A stretch of DNA of 64,000 nucleotides from Streptomyces avidinii (GCF_014650695.1 NZ_BMVL01000017.1:80877-144876), one strand, 5' to 3'. Shown: positions 8,328-17,540, counted from the stretch's first letter. Translations and numbers: made by a program. Notes: a model not told the origin generated them from the sequence alone.

Positions 8328-9839
8328 ATGACGGCCTCCCCTGGTGACGGCGAGCACGCGGCCCGCGAGGGCTACTACCCGGATCCGTCCATCCCGGGGT
8401 ACATCCGCTACTGGAACGGCGCGGCCTGGGTTCCGGGTACGAGCCGCCCTGCCCCGCAACCGGCACCCGCCGCGCCCGCTCCCGTCGCCGCCCCGGCGAC
8501 TTCGGCCGCCCCGGCCACCCCGGCGGCCCGTGGCGGGCACGCGCCGCGCGCGGACGAGACCGGGCCGGTGTTCCTGGACGAGACCTCCATGACCGAGGCG
8601 CTCCCGGAGCCCGTGCCCGTGCCGGTGCCTGCACCGGCACCCGCCCATGTCCCCGCTCCCGCCCCCGCCCCCGCGCCCGTTGCCGAGGCGGCCGCGGAGC
8701 CCGTGGTGTGGCAGGCCGACCCCGTGCACCAGGCCGGCTTCGGCGGGCCCCGGGACCACCGGGTGTCGTGGGGCAGCGCGCCGGATCCGGAACCCGAAGC
8801 GGAAGCCGATCCGGAACCTGTTGCCGCACCGGTTGCGGAAGCCGCCCCGCGGTCCGCGGGCATCTCCCTGGCCCGGACGGCGGCCGCCGCGGCCGCCCCC
8901 GCCGCGGCCGCTGCGAGACGCCCCGAGCAGGCCTCCGCCGGGATCCTGTCCGTGCGCTCCCCGGCCGCCCAGAACCCGGCCCCGGCCCCGGCCCCGGCAC
9001 CGGAGTGGCCCGACGCCCCCGGAGCCGGTGGGTCCGGACTCACCTCCTCGTGGCCCGAGGCGGTCGCCGCCGCCCCTGCCCCCGCCCCTGCCCCCGCACC
9101 GGCGCCCGCGCCGTCCCGGACCCGCCCGGCAGCTCCCGCTCCCGCTCCCGCTCCCGCTCCCGCGCCGGCTCCCGCCCCCGAAGCCCCGGCCGCCGACCGG
9201 CCCGAGGTGTGGGCCCCGCGCCCGGCCGGAGTGCGCCCGAGGATCGCCGCGGAGCCGCGGCCGCGGACGCCCGAGCCGCGCCGGCCCGAGGAGGCAGCCC
9301 CGGGCGACTCCGGCTCCCGGCCCGCCGGGGCCCGTACGCCCCGGGAGGTGTTCGAGCGCATGGCCGAACGGGCCGTGCGCCCCGCCGGGCTGGTGCGCCG
9401 CGCCGTGGCCCGCGCCCTGGACTCCCTCGTCCTCGCCGCCGTCGCGGCCGCCGTCGCCCGGCCCCTGCTGCCCCGGGCCGCCGCCCACGTGGAGGCCAAG
9501 GTGGACGCCGCCCGGGTGAGCGGCCGCACCACCACCGTGTGGCTCCTCGACGCGACCATCGCCGGCCAGCTGGGGCTGGTCCTCGGCGCGGTCCTCCTCT
9601 TCGGGGTCCTGTACGAGGCACTGCCCACCGCCCGTTGGGGCCGCACCCCGGGCAAGAAGCTGCTGGGCGTCCGGGTCCTGGCCACCGCCACCCTGCGCCC
9701 GCCCACCTTCGGCGCGGCCCTGCGCCGCTGGCTGGTGTACGCACTCCTCGGCCTTCCGGGCAGCCTCTGGTGCCTCGTGGACCGCCCGCGCCGGCAGGCC
9801 TGGCACGACAAGGCGGCCGGGACCTACGTGGCCCGCTGA
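8328..9839 (+). CDS. RDD-family membrane protein with DUF2510 head and Pro-Ala linker
   Basis: The 503-residue protein begins with a DUF2510 unit (EGYYPDPSIPGYIRYWNGAAW), then has about 330 residues of low-complexity Pro/Ala/Glu linker including several PAPAPAPAP runs, and ends in an RDD membrane domain (LVRRAVARALDSLVLAAVAAAVA... GRTPGKKLLGVRVL ... RRQAWHDKAAGTYVAR). RDD domains form 2-3 membrane helices with conserved Arg and Asp residues; transport functions have been suggested for some members. The linker is long enough to reach through the wall or tether partners. Start ATG 8328. A second RDD gene follows directly. Confidence 0.85.
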   Translation: MTASPGDGEHAAREGYYPDPSIPGYIRYWNGAAWVPGTSRPAPQPAPAAPAPVAAPATSAAPATPAARGGHAPRADETGPVFLDETSMTEALPEPVPVPVPAPAPAHVPAPAPAPAPVAEAAAEPVVWQADPVHQAGFGGPRDHRVSWGSAPDPEPEAEADPEPVAAPVAEAAPRSAGISLARTAAAAAAPAAAAARRPEQASAGILSVRSPAAQNPAPAPAPAPEWPDAPGAGGSGLTSSWPEAVAAAPAPAPAPAPAPAPSRTRPAAPAPAPAPAPAPAPAPEAPAADRPEVWAPRPAGVRPRIAAEPRPRTPEPRRPEEAAPGDSGSRPAGARTPREVFERMAERAVRPAGLVRRAVARALDSLVLAAVAAAVARPLLPRAAAHVEAKVDAARVSGRTTTVWLLDATIAGQLGLVLGAVLLFGVLYEALPTARWGRTPGKKLLGVRVLATATLRPPTFGAALRRWLVYALLGLPGSLWCLVDRPRRQAWHDKAAGTYVAR

Positions 9840-9927
9840 GGGCGTCCCGCAGTCCCCGGGGCGGGCCCTCCCCCCAAATGGACGCGGTCCCGTTGCGGGG
9901 CTGCCGGAGCCGGGTTCGACTCGGGCC

Positions 9928-10659
9928 ATGAGTACCGACCAGCCGCCGCCGGGCCAGCCGCCCGAGGACGACCCGTTCCTCAAGAAGCCCCAGGAACCGA
10001 CGCCTCCGTCGGGCGGTTCGCCGTACGGCTCGCCGCCCCCAGGAAGCGGCGGTGCGCCGCCGCCCCCGCCCGGAGGCCCGGGTGGCGGCGGGGGATATCC
10101 GCCACCGCCGCCCCCGTACGGCGGCGGGGACCCGTACGGCGGGAGCGGCGGCTACGGCATGCCCGACCCGCTCGCCGGGATGCCCCCGCTCGCCGACTTC
10201 GGCAAGAGGCTCCTCGCCCGCATCATCGACGTCGTGATCATCGCGATCCCGCTGGCGCTCATCCAGCTGGCCTTCGGGACGAACCGCTACCGGTTCGACA
10301 CCGACCAGGGCGAGGACGTCAGCGAGGTGGTCACCCGGTCCTACAGCGGCAGCGGCCTGGTGATGACCCTGATCTCGATCCTCGCGTACGTCGGCTACGA
10401 CTGGTGGTTCACCAAGAAGAACGGCCAGACGGTCGGCAAGAAGGCCATGGGCCTGCGCGTCGCGATGCTCAACGACGGCAGCGTGCCGAACTCCAGCGCC
10501 TCCCTCACCCGGGCGGCGGTCCTCTGGCTGCCGACGCTGCTGTGCTGCGCCTGCCTGTGGCCGATCGCGCTGATCGTCTCGATCCTGGTCGACAAGCCGT
10601 ACAAGCAGGGCCTGCACGACAAGGTGGCCAAGACGGTCGTGGTCCGGGCCACCACCTAG
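9928..10659 (+). CDS. RDD-family membrane protein with Pro/Gly-rich N-terminus
   Basis: The 243-residue protein has about 80 residues of Pro/Gly/Tyr-rich sequence (repeated PPYGGGDPYGG-like units), then an RDD domain: LADFGKRLLARIIDVVIIAIPLALIQLAF, TKKNGQTVGKKAMGLRV, LTRAAVLWLPTLLCCACLWPIALIVSILVD and a C-terminal KQGLHDKVAKTVVV. It lies 88 bases after another RDD gene on the same strand and is probably cotranscribed. Function unknown beyond membrane location. A strong hairpin follows the stop. Confidence 0.85.
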   Translation: MSTDQPPPGQPPEDDPFLKKPQEPTPPSGGSPYGSPPPGSGGAPPPPPGGPGGGGGYPPPPPPYGGGDPYGGSGGYGMPDPLAGMPPLADFGKRLLARIIDVVIIAIPLALIQLAFGTNRYRFDTDQGEDVSEVVTRSYSGSGLVMTLISILAYVGYDWWFTKKNGQTVGKKAMGLRVAMLNDGSVPNSSASLTRAAVLWLPTLLCCACLWPIALIVSILVDKPYKQGLHDKVAKTVVVRATT

Positions 10660-10688
10660 GCCGAGGGCGCGGGCAGCGCGCAGCGCAA

Positions 10689-10722
10689 CGCGGGCGGTCT
10701 CCCTCCGGGGAGGCCGCCCGCG
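10689..10722. terminator. Hairpin between convergent RDD and small membrane-protein genes
   Basis: CGCGGGCGG-t-CTCCC and GGGGAG-g-CCGCCCGCG form a stem of about 15 bp with a short loop. It could serve both convergent genes. Confidence 0.65.
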
Positions 10723-10741
10723 CCGCGTCGGGCGTGGTCCG

Positions 10742-11047
10742 TCAGTGGTGGACGGGGTGTTCGGCCGTGGCCGTCCGGGGCTCGGGCACCCGGGCGGTCC
10801 CGGTCGCGCCCTCCCGGGCCGCGGGGGTTCCGGCGGCCGCGGGGGCGCCCGTACGGGCCGCATGGCGGCCGCGGCGCCGCGGGAGCGGCACGGTGAGGGC
10901 GACGAGCAGACCCAGGGCGAGCGCCGCGGCCGAGATGACCGCGACGCCGAGGCCGGTGGTCGTCTGCGAGAGCAGCAGCATGGCGATCGTCGACACGACG
11001 ACCGTGGCGGACCCGTACGCGAGCTGTGCGGCAGTCGGTCGCGGCAT
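10742..11047 (-). CDS. Small two-helix membrane protein, unknown function
   Basis: A 101-residue protein with two predicted membrane helices (LAYGSATVVVSTIAMLLLS and LGVAVISAAALALGLLVALTV), then a positively charged and Ala/Thr-rich tail. ATG 11047 has a good ribosome site (GAGGA). I do not recognise a family domain. It is convergent with the RDD genes and divergent from the M6 protease. Confidence 0.7.
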   Translation of the reverse strand: MPRPTAAQLAYGSATVVVSTIAMLLLSQTTTGLGVAVISAAALALGLLVALTVPLPRRRGRHAARTGAPAAAGTPAAREGATGTARVPEPRTATAEHPVHH

Positions 11048-11104
11048 GGCGATATCCGTCCTCAGGAGGGGAGGGGGAGTCGGCTCAACCAGTTCGCGTG
11101 TCAA

Positions 11105-11460
11105 GTGACTCTACGACGGGATGCCCGAGTCGGACCGCCGGTATGCGTGACCTAACACACGGTGCCGGAGCACAGGGGGCGCACGGCATCATTTTCCGGG
11201 CGATGCCGGGGGGAGAAAGGGGGACGGGACGGACCGTCAGCGGGGTCGGGAAGCGCCGTTCGCCCCGTATGGCTGTGGAACGTCCGGATAGCGGAACTCC
11301 CTGACCGCATAGTGCAGTTGTAAGGGTCAAGTCAAGGTCTGTCTTTTCTGGCTTCCCTCCGGTCAAATGTCGTCACTTGAGACGCGCGCCGCGCGGAACC
11401 CCCCGCTCCTATGGAGAAGTTCCGACCAACGTTGCGGCCGCGGGAGGGGAACGACATCAA
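11105..11460. other. Intergenic region: leader and promoter of the M6 protease gene
   Basis: No plausible gene is seen in these 356 bases. A TAGTGC-type -10 candidate lies near 11310, in an A/T-richer stretch (11300-11350) that contains GGGTCAAGTCAAGG. The strong GGGAGGGG ribosome site for the protease lies at about 11440-11447. Confidence 0.4.
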
Positions 11461-13872
11461 GTGACCAGCAACTCCGCCAGACGGCGTGCGATACGCGCTG
11501 CCGCCGTCACCGTGACCATGGCTGCTTGTGCGACAAGCGCCACCTTCTTCACCGTCAGCGCGGCCCAGGCCGAGGGCAAGACCCAGGCCGCGCCCGTGTC
11601 TGACGGGCAGGACCCCACCGCTCCTGCCAAGGTCGTCGAGCACGACCTCAAGGGCCCGTTCAGCGAGCAGCAGGCCCAGCAGCGCAAGGCCGCTCTGGAC
11701 CAGGTGCTCCAGGGCAAGAAGGGCGTCGAGCAGCGCGGCGCCTCCAAGGTCGTCAAGCTGGACGACAAGAAGTACGTCGAGCTCGGCCGCGAGAAGACCG
11801 ACAAGATCTTCACGATCCTCGTCGAGTTCGGCGACCAGGTCGACAGCACGACCATGCACGACCCGGACGGCCCCGGCCCGAAGCCGGCCGTCCCGAAGTA
11901 CGGCGGCACCCCCGGTCCGATGCACAACACGATCGCCCAGCCGGACCGCGCCAAGGACAACAGCACGGCCTGGCGCAAGGACTTCAGCCGTCAGTACTTC
12001 CAGGACCTGTACTTCGCCACGGGTCAGGGCAAGGACTCGCTGAAGACCTACTACGAGAAGACCTCCTCGGGCCGCTACTCGGTCGAGGGCGAGGTCGCCG
12101 ACTGGGTCAAGGTCCCGTACAACGAGGCCCGTTACGGCTCCAACTTCTGCGGCCAGAGCAACTGCTCCAACGTGTGGGACACCGTCAAGGACGGCGTCAC
12201 CGCTTGGTCCGACGCGCAGAAGAAGGCCGGCAAGACCGACGCGCAGATCAAGGCGCAGCTGTCCCAGTACGACCAGTGGGACCGCTACGACTTCGACGGC
12301 GACGGCAACTTCAACGAGCCCGACGGCTACATCGACCACTTCCAGATCGTCCACGCGGGCGAGGACGAGTCGGCCGGTGGCGGCGTGCAGGGCCCCGACG
12401 CGCTGTGGGCGCACCGCTGGTACGCCTACGGCACCGCGGCGGGCAAGACCGGCCCGGACAACAACAAGGCCGGCGGCACCCAGATCGGCAGCACCGGCAT
12501 CTGGGTCGGCGACTACACGATGCAGCCCGAGAACGGCGGCCTCGGCGTCTTCGCGCACGAGTACGGCCACGACCTCGGCCTGCCCGACCTGTACGACACC
12601 TCCGGTGGCGGCGACAACAGCGTCGGCTTCTGGTCCCTGATGTCGGCCGGTTCCTGGCTCGGCAAGGGCAAGGACTCCATCGGCGACCTCCCGGGCGACA
12701 TGACCGCCTGGGACAAGCTGCAGCTGGGCTGGCTGAACTACGACACGGCCAAGGCCGCGACGAAGTCCACCCACAAGCTGGGTGTGTCGGCGTTCAACAC
12801 CAAGGACAAGCAGGCGCTGGTCGTCGAGCTGCCCAAGAAGAAGGTCCAGACGGACATCGTCGCTCCCGCCGAGGGCTCCGCCCAGTGGTGGAGCAACATG
12901 GGTGACGACCTCAAGAACACCCTCACCCGCTCCGTCGACCTGACGGGCAAGAAGTCCGCCGCCCTGTCCCTCAAGGGCTGGTGGGACATCGAGGCCGACT
13001 ACGACTACCTCTACACCGAGGTGTCCACGGACGGCGGCGCCACCTGGACCGCCCTCGCCGGCACCGCCGACGGCACGGCCATCCCGGCCGACGCCTCCGG
13101 CAGCCCGTCGCTCACCGGTGTCTCGGGTGCCTGGAAGAACCTGAACTTCCCGCTCGACGCCTACGCGGGCAAGAAGGTCGACCTCCGCTTCCGCTACCAG
13201 ACGGACGGCGGCGCGGGCGGCAAGGGCTTCGCGGCCGACGCCGTGACCCTCACCGCGGACGGCTCCGCGCTGTTCACCGACGGCGCCGAGAACGGCGACA
13301 ACGGCTGGACCGGCAAGGGCTTCTCGCGCATCGGCAGCGGCTTCACCAAGGAGTACGCGCAGTACTACCTGGCCGAGAACCGCCGCTACGTGTCGTACGA
13401 CTCCACCCTCAAGGTGGGTCCGTACAACTTCGGCTTCGGCAACACCAAGCCGGACTGGGTCGAGCACTACCCGTACCAGGACGGCATGCTCATCTGGCAG
13501 TGGGACACCAGCCAGAAGGACAACAACACCAGCGTCCACCCGGGCCAGGGTCTGATCCTCCCGATCGACGCCAACGCCAAGCCCATGAAGTGGGCGGACG
13601 GCACCCTGCTGCGCAACAAGATCCAGCCGTACGACGCCACCTTCAGCGCGTACTCCACGGATGCCTTCACGCTGCACAAGAACGGCGAGGAGCTGTTCCT
13701 GAAGCCGAAGCCCGCCAACCTGGTCTTCGACGACCACAAGGGCAAGTACTACTACGACGAGAACCCGACCGGATCGGTGAAGGTCACTGACACCAACACC
13801 AAGATCAAGATCCTGAAGGAGACCTACGACGGTGAGGTCATGACCATCGAGGTCGGCCCCTCCTCGAAGTAA
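11461..13872 (+). CDS. Secreted M6-family metallopeptidase (immune inhibitor A)
   Basis: An 803-residue zinc protease. GTG 11461 follows the GGGAGGGG ribosome site and gives a proper signal peptide (RRRAIRAAAVTVTMAACATS... ending SAAQA). The active site HEYGHDLGLPD has His366, Glu367 and His370 as zinc/catalytic residues, with a downstream Met-turn-like SLMSAGSW. A C-terminal region of about 400 residues carries two beta-sandwich-like modules (SVDLTGKKSAALSLKGWWDI; DAVTLTADGSALFTDGAENG). M6 proteases degrade host or environmental proteins; here probably nutrient scavenging. It has its own promoter region and terminator. Confidence 0.95.
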   Translation: MTSNSARRRAIRAAAVTVTMAACATSATFFTVSAAQAEGKTQAAPVSDGQDPTAPAKVVEHDLKGPFSEQQAQQRKAALDQVLQGKKGVEQRGASKVVKLDDKKYVELGREKTDKIFTILVEFGDQVDSTTMHDPDGPGPKPAVPKYGGTPGPMHNTIAQPDRAKDNSTAWRKDFSRQYFQDLYFATGQGKDSLKTYYEKTSSGRYSVEGEVADWVKVPYNEARYGSNFCGQSNCSNVWDTVKDGVTAWSDAQKKAGKTDAQIKAQLSQYDQWDRYDFDGDGNFNEPDGYIDHFQIVHAGEDESAGGGVQGPDALWAHRWYAYGTAAGKTGPDNNKAGGTQIGSTGIWVGDYTMQPENGGLGVFAHEYGHDLGLPDLYDTSGGGDNSVGFWSLMSAGSWLGKGKDSIGDLPGDMTAWDKLQLGWLNYDTAKAATKSTHKLGVSAFNTKDKQALVVELPKKKVQTDIVAPAEGSAQWWSNMGDDLKNTLTRSVDLTGKKSAALSLKGWWDIEADYDYLYTEVSTDGGATWTALAGTADGTAIPADASGSPSLTGVSGAWKNLNFPLDAYAGKKVDLRFRYQTDGGAGGKGFAADAVTLTADGSALFTDGAENGDNGWTGKGFSRIGSGFTKEYAQYYLAENRRYVSYDSTLKVGPYNFGFGNTKPDWVEHYPYQDGMLIWQWDTSQKDNNTSVHPGQGLILPIDANAKPMKWADGTLLRNKIQPYDATFSAYSTDAFTLHKNGEELFLKPKPANLVFDDHKGKYYYDENPTGSVKVTDTNTKIKILKETYDGEVMTIEVGPSSK

Positions 13873-13901
13873 CTCGGTAAAACCGCAGGTCAAAGCATGA
13901 T

Positions 13902-13931
13902 CGGCCGTCGCCCTCTAGCGGGCGGCGGCCG
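13902..13931 (+). terminator. Hairpin terminator after the M6 protease
   Basis: CGGCCGTCGCCC and GGGCGGCGGCCG pair over 12 bp (one G-U) with a 6-nt loop, 30 bases past the stop. Confidence 0.65.
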
Positions 13932-13984
13932 TTCGCGTTTAGATGCCCGGTACGAGTTTCTTATTGACGGGGGAGATGACAGCC

Positions 13985-14287
13985 ATGCCAGGCGGAGGTT
14001 TTGTCAGATTGCCGGGCGGCAGTGTGGTGGTTGCACTCATGCTGCCGAGGCCGTCCGGAGAAGGTGGAAATGTCCGCGTGCTGGTGCACGCCGCGAACCG
14101 GGCCCGCGCCCTGACCAGGCTGCGGAACCTCGGGATGCGGGCGGTGTACCTGCGTGGCAACGCGCACCCGCCGACGCCGGACGAGGTCACGGCCGTCCTG
14201 CACCACCCGGACGGGCTGCTCTGGCGCGGCGCACCCGACCGGGCGCAGGAGCTCTGGCACCCCATCCGGGCCCTGCTGGGTACCTAG
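13985..14287 (+). CDS. Small conserved hypothetical protein (100 aa)
   Basis: Start chosen at ATG 13985 (MPGGGFVRLPGG), preceded at good spacing by GGGGGAG; an in-frame ATG 9 bases earlier sits on top of that ribosome site. The protein has a beta-rich N-terminus (FVRLPGGSVVVALMLPRP) and a helical stretch VRVLVHAANRARALTRLRNLGMRAVYLRG. I believe close relatives occur in other streptomycetes but know no function. The last four bases CTAG also contain the stop of the convergent nicotinamidase gene. Confidence 0.65.
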   Translation: MPGGGFVRLPGGSVVVALMLPRPSGEGGNVRVLVHAANRARALTRLRNLGMRAVYLRGNAHPPTPDEVTAVLHHPDGLLWRGAPDRAQELWHPIRALLGT

Positions 14288-14889
14288 GAGGTCGTCCGGG
14301 GGCCCTGGTCGCCGACGAGGGTCACCCCGGCCGCACGGAGCTCGTCCAGGGCCCGTGCGGTCGTGTGCGGGGCCACGGCGGCGGTCAGGTCCAGCAGGAC
14401 GCGCGTGCCGAAGCCGGCGCGGGCGGCGTCGAGGGCGGTGGCCCGCACGCAGTGGTCGGTGGCGATGCCGACCACGTCCACCTCGGTGACCTGCCGGTCC
14501 CGCAGCCACTGGCCGAGCCCCGTCCCGTTCTCGTCGGCGCCCTCGAAGCCGCTGTACGCGGCCTCGTACGCGCCCTTGTCGAAGACGGCGGAGACGGCTC
14601 CCGAGGCGACGGCGGGGGCGAAGTTCGGGTGGAAGCCCACGCCCTCGGTCCCGGCGACGCAGTGCACGGGCCAGGACGTCTCGTAGTCCGGCTCGGCCGG
14701 GGGGCGGGCGAAGTGCGACCCGGGGTCGACGTGGTGGTCGCGGGTGGCGACCACGTGCCGGTACGCGGGCGTGGCCTGGCCGATGTACTCGGTGACGGCG
14801 GCGGCGACGTCGGCTCCGCCGGTGACCGCGAGGCTGCCGCCCTCGCAGAAGTCGTTCTGTACGTCGACGACGATCAGTGCGCGGTGCAT
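14284..14889 (-). CDS. pncA: Nicotinamidase / isochorismatase-family hydrolase
   Basis: Hydrolyses nicotinamide to nicotinate for NAD salvage. The 201-residue protein has the cysteine-hydrolase fold: Asp9 in ALIVVDVQNDFCEGGSLAV, the metal-binding DHHVDPGSHF and the nucleophile Cys in VGIATDHCVRATALDA. The next gene on the same strand family is nicotinate phosphoribosyltransferase, which uses its product, so the specificity is well supported by context. Start ATG 14889. Confidence 0.92.
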   Translation of the reverse strand: MHRALIVVDVQNDFCEGGSLAVTGGADVAAAVTEYIGQATPAYRHVVATRDHHVDPGSHFARPPAEPDYETSWPVHCVAGTEGVGFHPNFAPAVASGAVSAVFDKGAYEAAYSGFEGADENGTGLGQWLRDRQVTEVDVVGIATDHCVRATALDAARAGFGTRVLLDLTAAVAPHTTARALDELRAAGVTLVGDQGPRTTS

Positions 14890-14968
14890 TTCGCGTGCCC
14901 TTCGGCTTGATGGTGTGCTGCGGCGGGCCTTGCGGGGGGCTCTTCCCCCACCCCGCCCCTTCCCGAAA

Positions 14969-15082
14969 CTGGGGCCCTGCCCCAGACCCGCCACGGGCGC
15001 TCCGCGCCCGCGCCTCGAACGCCGGCGGGGCTCGAAACAGCCCCTCCGGCGTTCGAGGCGCGGGGTTCGGGGCGGAGCTCCC
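14969..15082. repeat. Dispersed palindromic repeat, copy 2 (full inverted element)
   Basis: The left arm CGCGCCTCGAACGCCGGCGG (15009 on) and right arm CCGGCGTTCGAGGCGCGGG (to 15064) are a near-perfect inverted repeat around GGCTCGAAACAGCC, flanked by outer GC-rich hairpin sequences. It lies between pncA and the end of pncB and could form a large hairpin. Confidence 0.85.
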
Positions 15083-15098
15083 GCAGCGGCCCGCAGGG

Positions 15099-16427
15099 TC
15101 AGACGTACTCCGTGGGGAGCACCGCCTCGCCGCGGGAGAGCTGCGTCGCCGACAGGGGCAGCGCGGCCCGCACCGCGCGGTGGCGGTCCCGGGCCGCCTC
15201 CAGCGGCTCGCGGGCGATCACCTCGCCCGCCTTGACCAGCTGGGTCAGGAGCTGGTGATCGGCCAGGGCCGCCGGCACCGGCCCCACACCGATCACCTCC
15301 GCCTCCGCCACCCCCTCCGCGTCCCGTCGCCGCGCCGCCCACTTGCGGCCGCCGATCGAGGTCTTCCCGCCCGTGGACTTCTTCGCCACCGGCGCCAGCG
15401 CCGCCTTGGGGTCTGCCGAGGTGGCCCGGGCCACCAGCTTGTAGACCATCGAGCACGTCGGGTGCCCGCTGCCGGTCACCAGCTGGGTGCCCACGCCGTA
15501 CGCGTCCACGGGGGCCGCCGCCAGCGAGGCGATGGCGTACTCGTCGAGGTCCGAGGTGACCACGATCTTCGTCGAGGTCGCGCCGAGCTCGTCGAGCTGC
15601 TGCCGCACCCGGTGGGCGACCAGCAGCAGGTCGCCGGAGTCGATCCGGACCGCGCCCAGCTCCGGTCCGGCGATCTCCACCGCCGTGCGGACCGCCTCCG
15701 CCACGTCGTACGTGTCCACCAGCAGGGTGGTGCCGCGGCCCAGCGAGGCCACCTGCGCGGTGAAGGCGTCCCGCTCGCTGTCGTGGACCAGGGTGAAGGC
15801 GTGGGCGCTGGTGCCGACGGTCGGGATCCCGTACCGGAAGCCGGCCGCCAGGTCCGAGGTGGAGGTGAAGCCGCCCACGTACGCGGCCCGCGACGCGGCG
15901 ACGGCCGCCAGCTCGTGGGTGCGCCGGGCGCCCATCTCGATCAGCGGGCGTCCGCCCGCCGCCGAGGACATCCGGGAGGCGGCCGCGGCGATCGCCGAGT
16001 CGTGGTTCAGGATCGACAGGATCACGGTCTCCAGCAGCACGCACTCGGCGAAGCTGCCCTCCACCCGCAGGACGGGGGAGCCGGGGAAGTAGACCTCCCC
16101 CTCCGGGTAGCCCCAGATGTCGCCGGAGAAGCGGTACGAGGCCAGCCAGTCCAGGGTCCGCATGTCGACGACGGCCCGCTCGCGCAGGAACTCCAGCACC
16201 GCGCCGTCGAAGCGGAAGTTCTCCACCGCGTCGAGCACCCGCCCGGTTCCGGCGACCACCCCGTAGCGGCGTCCTTCGGGCAGCCGCCGGGTGAACACCT
16301 CGAAGACCGAGCGTCGGTCGGCGGTGCCGTTGGCCAGGGCGGCCTGCAACATCGTGAGCTCGTAATGGTCCGTGAAGAGCGCTGTCGACGGCACGTCCAC
16401 CGGCAGGCCCAGGTCCGCAGGGTTCAT
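15099..16427 (-). CDS. pncB: Nicotinate phosphoribosyltransferase
   Basis: Makes nicotinate mononucleotide from nicotinate and PRPP in the Preiss-Handler NAD pathway. It is a 442-residue protein of the usual length. Motifs include FTDHYELTMLQAAL, VFEVFTRRLPEGRRYGVVAG, GARRTHELAAVAASRAAYVGGFTSTSDL split over the active-site strands, GTSAHAF with the autophosphorylated His region, and VRIDSGDLL. ATG 16427 (MNPADLG) is preferred over an earlier in-frame start that would overlap the promoter. It stands upstream of pncA on the same strand, separated by a palindromic repeat. Confidence 0.95.
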   Translation of the reverse strand: MNPADLGLPVDVPSTALFTDHYELTMLQAALANGTADRRSVFEVFTRRLPEGRRYGVVAGTGRVLDAVENFRFDGAVLEFLRERAVVDMRTLDWLASYRFSGDIWGYPEGEVYFPGSPVLRVEGSFAECVLLETVILSILNHDSAIAAAASRMSSAAGGRPLIEMGARRTHELAAVAASRAAYVGGFTSTSDLAAGFRYGIPTVGTSAHAFTLVHDSERDAFTAQVASLGRGTTLLVDTYDVAEAVRTAVEIAGPELGAVRIDSGDLLLVAHRVRQQLDELGATSTKIVVTSDLDEYAIASLAAAPVDAYGVGTQLVTGSGHPTCSMVYKLVARATSADPKAALAPVAKKSTGGKTSIGGRKWAARRRDAEGVAEAEVIGVGPVPAALADHQLLTQLVKAGEVIAREPLEAARDRHRAVRAALPLSATQLSRGEAVLPTEYV

Positions 16428-16579
16428 GGCTGGGATGCTAGCGCACATTTCGTCAAAGTGACGAGATGTAGGTGTCGATTGTGAGACCGGCCCGTCACGG
16501 GGCAGAAGAGCGGTCGGTGACGGGGGCCGTCCGGCCCCTGTTTGGGCGGCGGCGCAGTCGAGGTGGCAGCATGGGACGA

Positions 16580-16885
16580 GTGAGTGTTGCTCCTGTTGAG
16601 ATCGAACGCACCGAATCCGCCGAAGAGACCTTCGCGGTCCCCGAACCCGACGTCCCCTGGGTGACCCTGGTGCACAACGACCCGGTCAACCTCATGAGCT
16701 ACGTGGCGTACGTGTTCCAGGCGTACTTCGGCTATTCGAAGGACGTGGCGCACAAGCTGATGCTCGACGTCCATCACAAGGGGCGGGCCGTCGTTTCCAG
16801 CGGCACCCGCGAGGAAATGGAGCGCGACGTGCAGGCCATGCACGGCTACGGCCTGTGGGCGACCCTCTCGCAGGACCGCAACTGA
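16580..16885 (+). CDS. clpS: ClpS, adaptor of the Clp protease
   Basis: Delivers N-degron substrates to ClpAP/ClpCP. The 101-residue protein has the core PWVTLVHNDPVNLMSYVAYV (N-degron pocket), VHHKGRAVVSSGTREEMERD and GLWATLSQD. I place the start at GTG 16580 (MSVAPVEIERTES), as is usual in the genus. ATG 16571, three codons upstream, has the better-looking GAGGTGG and is an alternative. Its stop overlaps the start of the DUF2017 gene by one base, so the two are translationally coupled. Confidence 0.95.
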   Translation: MSVAPVEIERTESAEETFAVPEPDVPWVTLVHNDPVNLMSYVAYVFQAYFGYSKDVAHKLMLDVHHKGRAVVSSGTREEMERDVQAMHGYGLWATLSQDRN

Positions 16886-17487
16886 TGGGCGGCACCTTCG
16901 AGTCCATGAAGGGCGGCGGCGCCGCCATCGCGCTCGACGAGATCGAGATCTCCATCCTGCGCTCCCTGGCAGTCCAGTTGCTGGAGTTGATCGGCCCCGG
17001 TGCGCCGGAGCCCGCCGAGGACGCCGACCCGCTCGCCGCGCTGTTCGCCGAGGGCCCCTCCGAGCCCCCGTCCGACCCGGCGCTGGCCCGGCTCTTCCCC
17101 GACGCTTACGGCGCCCCGGACGGGACCGGCGACAAGGGGGTGGACCCGCAGGAGCTGGAGGCCCGCTCCGCGGAGTTCCGTCGCTTCACCGAGAACGACC
17201 TGCGCGCCCGCAAGCGCGAGGACGCGCTCGCGGTCGTACGCAGCCTGGACGGGCTCACCCCGGCCGGCGACGGGGCGGCGGTGCTGGAGCTGTCCGGCGA
17301 GCTGCCGCTGCGCTGGCTCGGCGCGCTCAACGACCTGCGGCTGACCATCGCGGCCCGCCTGGACATCACCGAGGACGACGAGAGCGCGACGCTGTTCCGG
17401 CTGCCGGACGAGGACCCGCGCAAGCCGATGGTGATGGCGTACCTCTGGCTCGGCGGCCTCCAGGAAACCTTGATCGAAACCCTCTGA
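16885..17487 (+). CDS. DUF2017 family protein
   Basis: A 200-residue cytoplasmic protein of the DUF2017 family, which nearly always follows clpS in actinobacteria. The start ATG shares its A with the clpS stop (TGATG). Features are an N-terminal helix AIALDEIEISILRSLAVQLLELI, a middle segment ARLFPDAYG, and a C-terminal helical part ELPLRWLGALNDLRLTIAARL. Function unknown; the coupling suggests it acts with the ClpS pathway. A perfect hairpin terminator follows. Confidence 0.88.
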   Translation: MGGTFESMKGGGAAIALDEIEISILRSLAVQLLELIGPGAPEPAEDADPLAALFAEGPSEPPSDPALARLFPDAYGAPDGTGDKGVDPQELEARSAEFRRFTENDLRARKREDALAVVRSLDGLTPAGDGAAVLELSGELPLRWLGALNDLRLTIAARLDITEDDESATLFRLPDEDPRKPMVMAYLWLGGLQETLIETL

Positions 17488-17540
17488 GAATCCTCAAGCG
17501 GGAACACCGTTCGCTCAGCGGACGCTCAAATCCGGATAAC

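Noticed and set aside
11026..11304. 93-codon frame upstream of the M6 protease
   Set aside because: It overlaps the start of the small membrane protein on the other strand and the promoter region, with no ribosome site or recognisable sequence.
11332..13893. 853-codon open frame antisense to the M6 protease
   Set aside because: The opposite strand encodes a complete secreted protease with signal peptide and HExxH motif. The antisense frame is Leu/Val/Arg-rich, has no domain and reflects GC codon bias.
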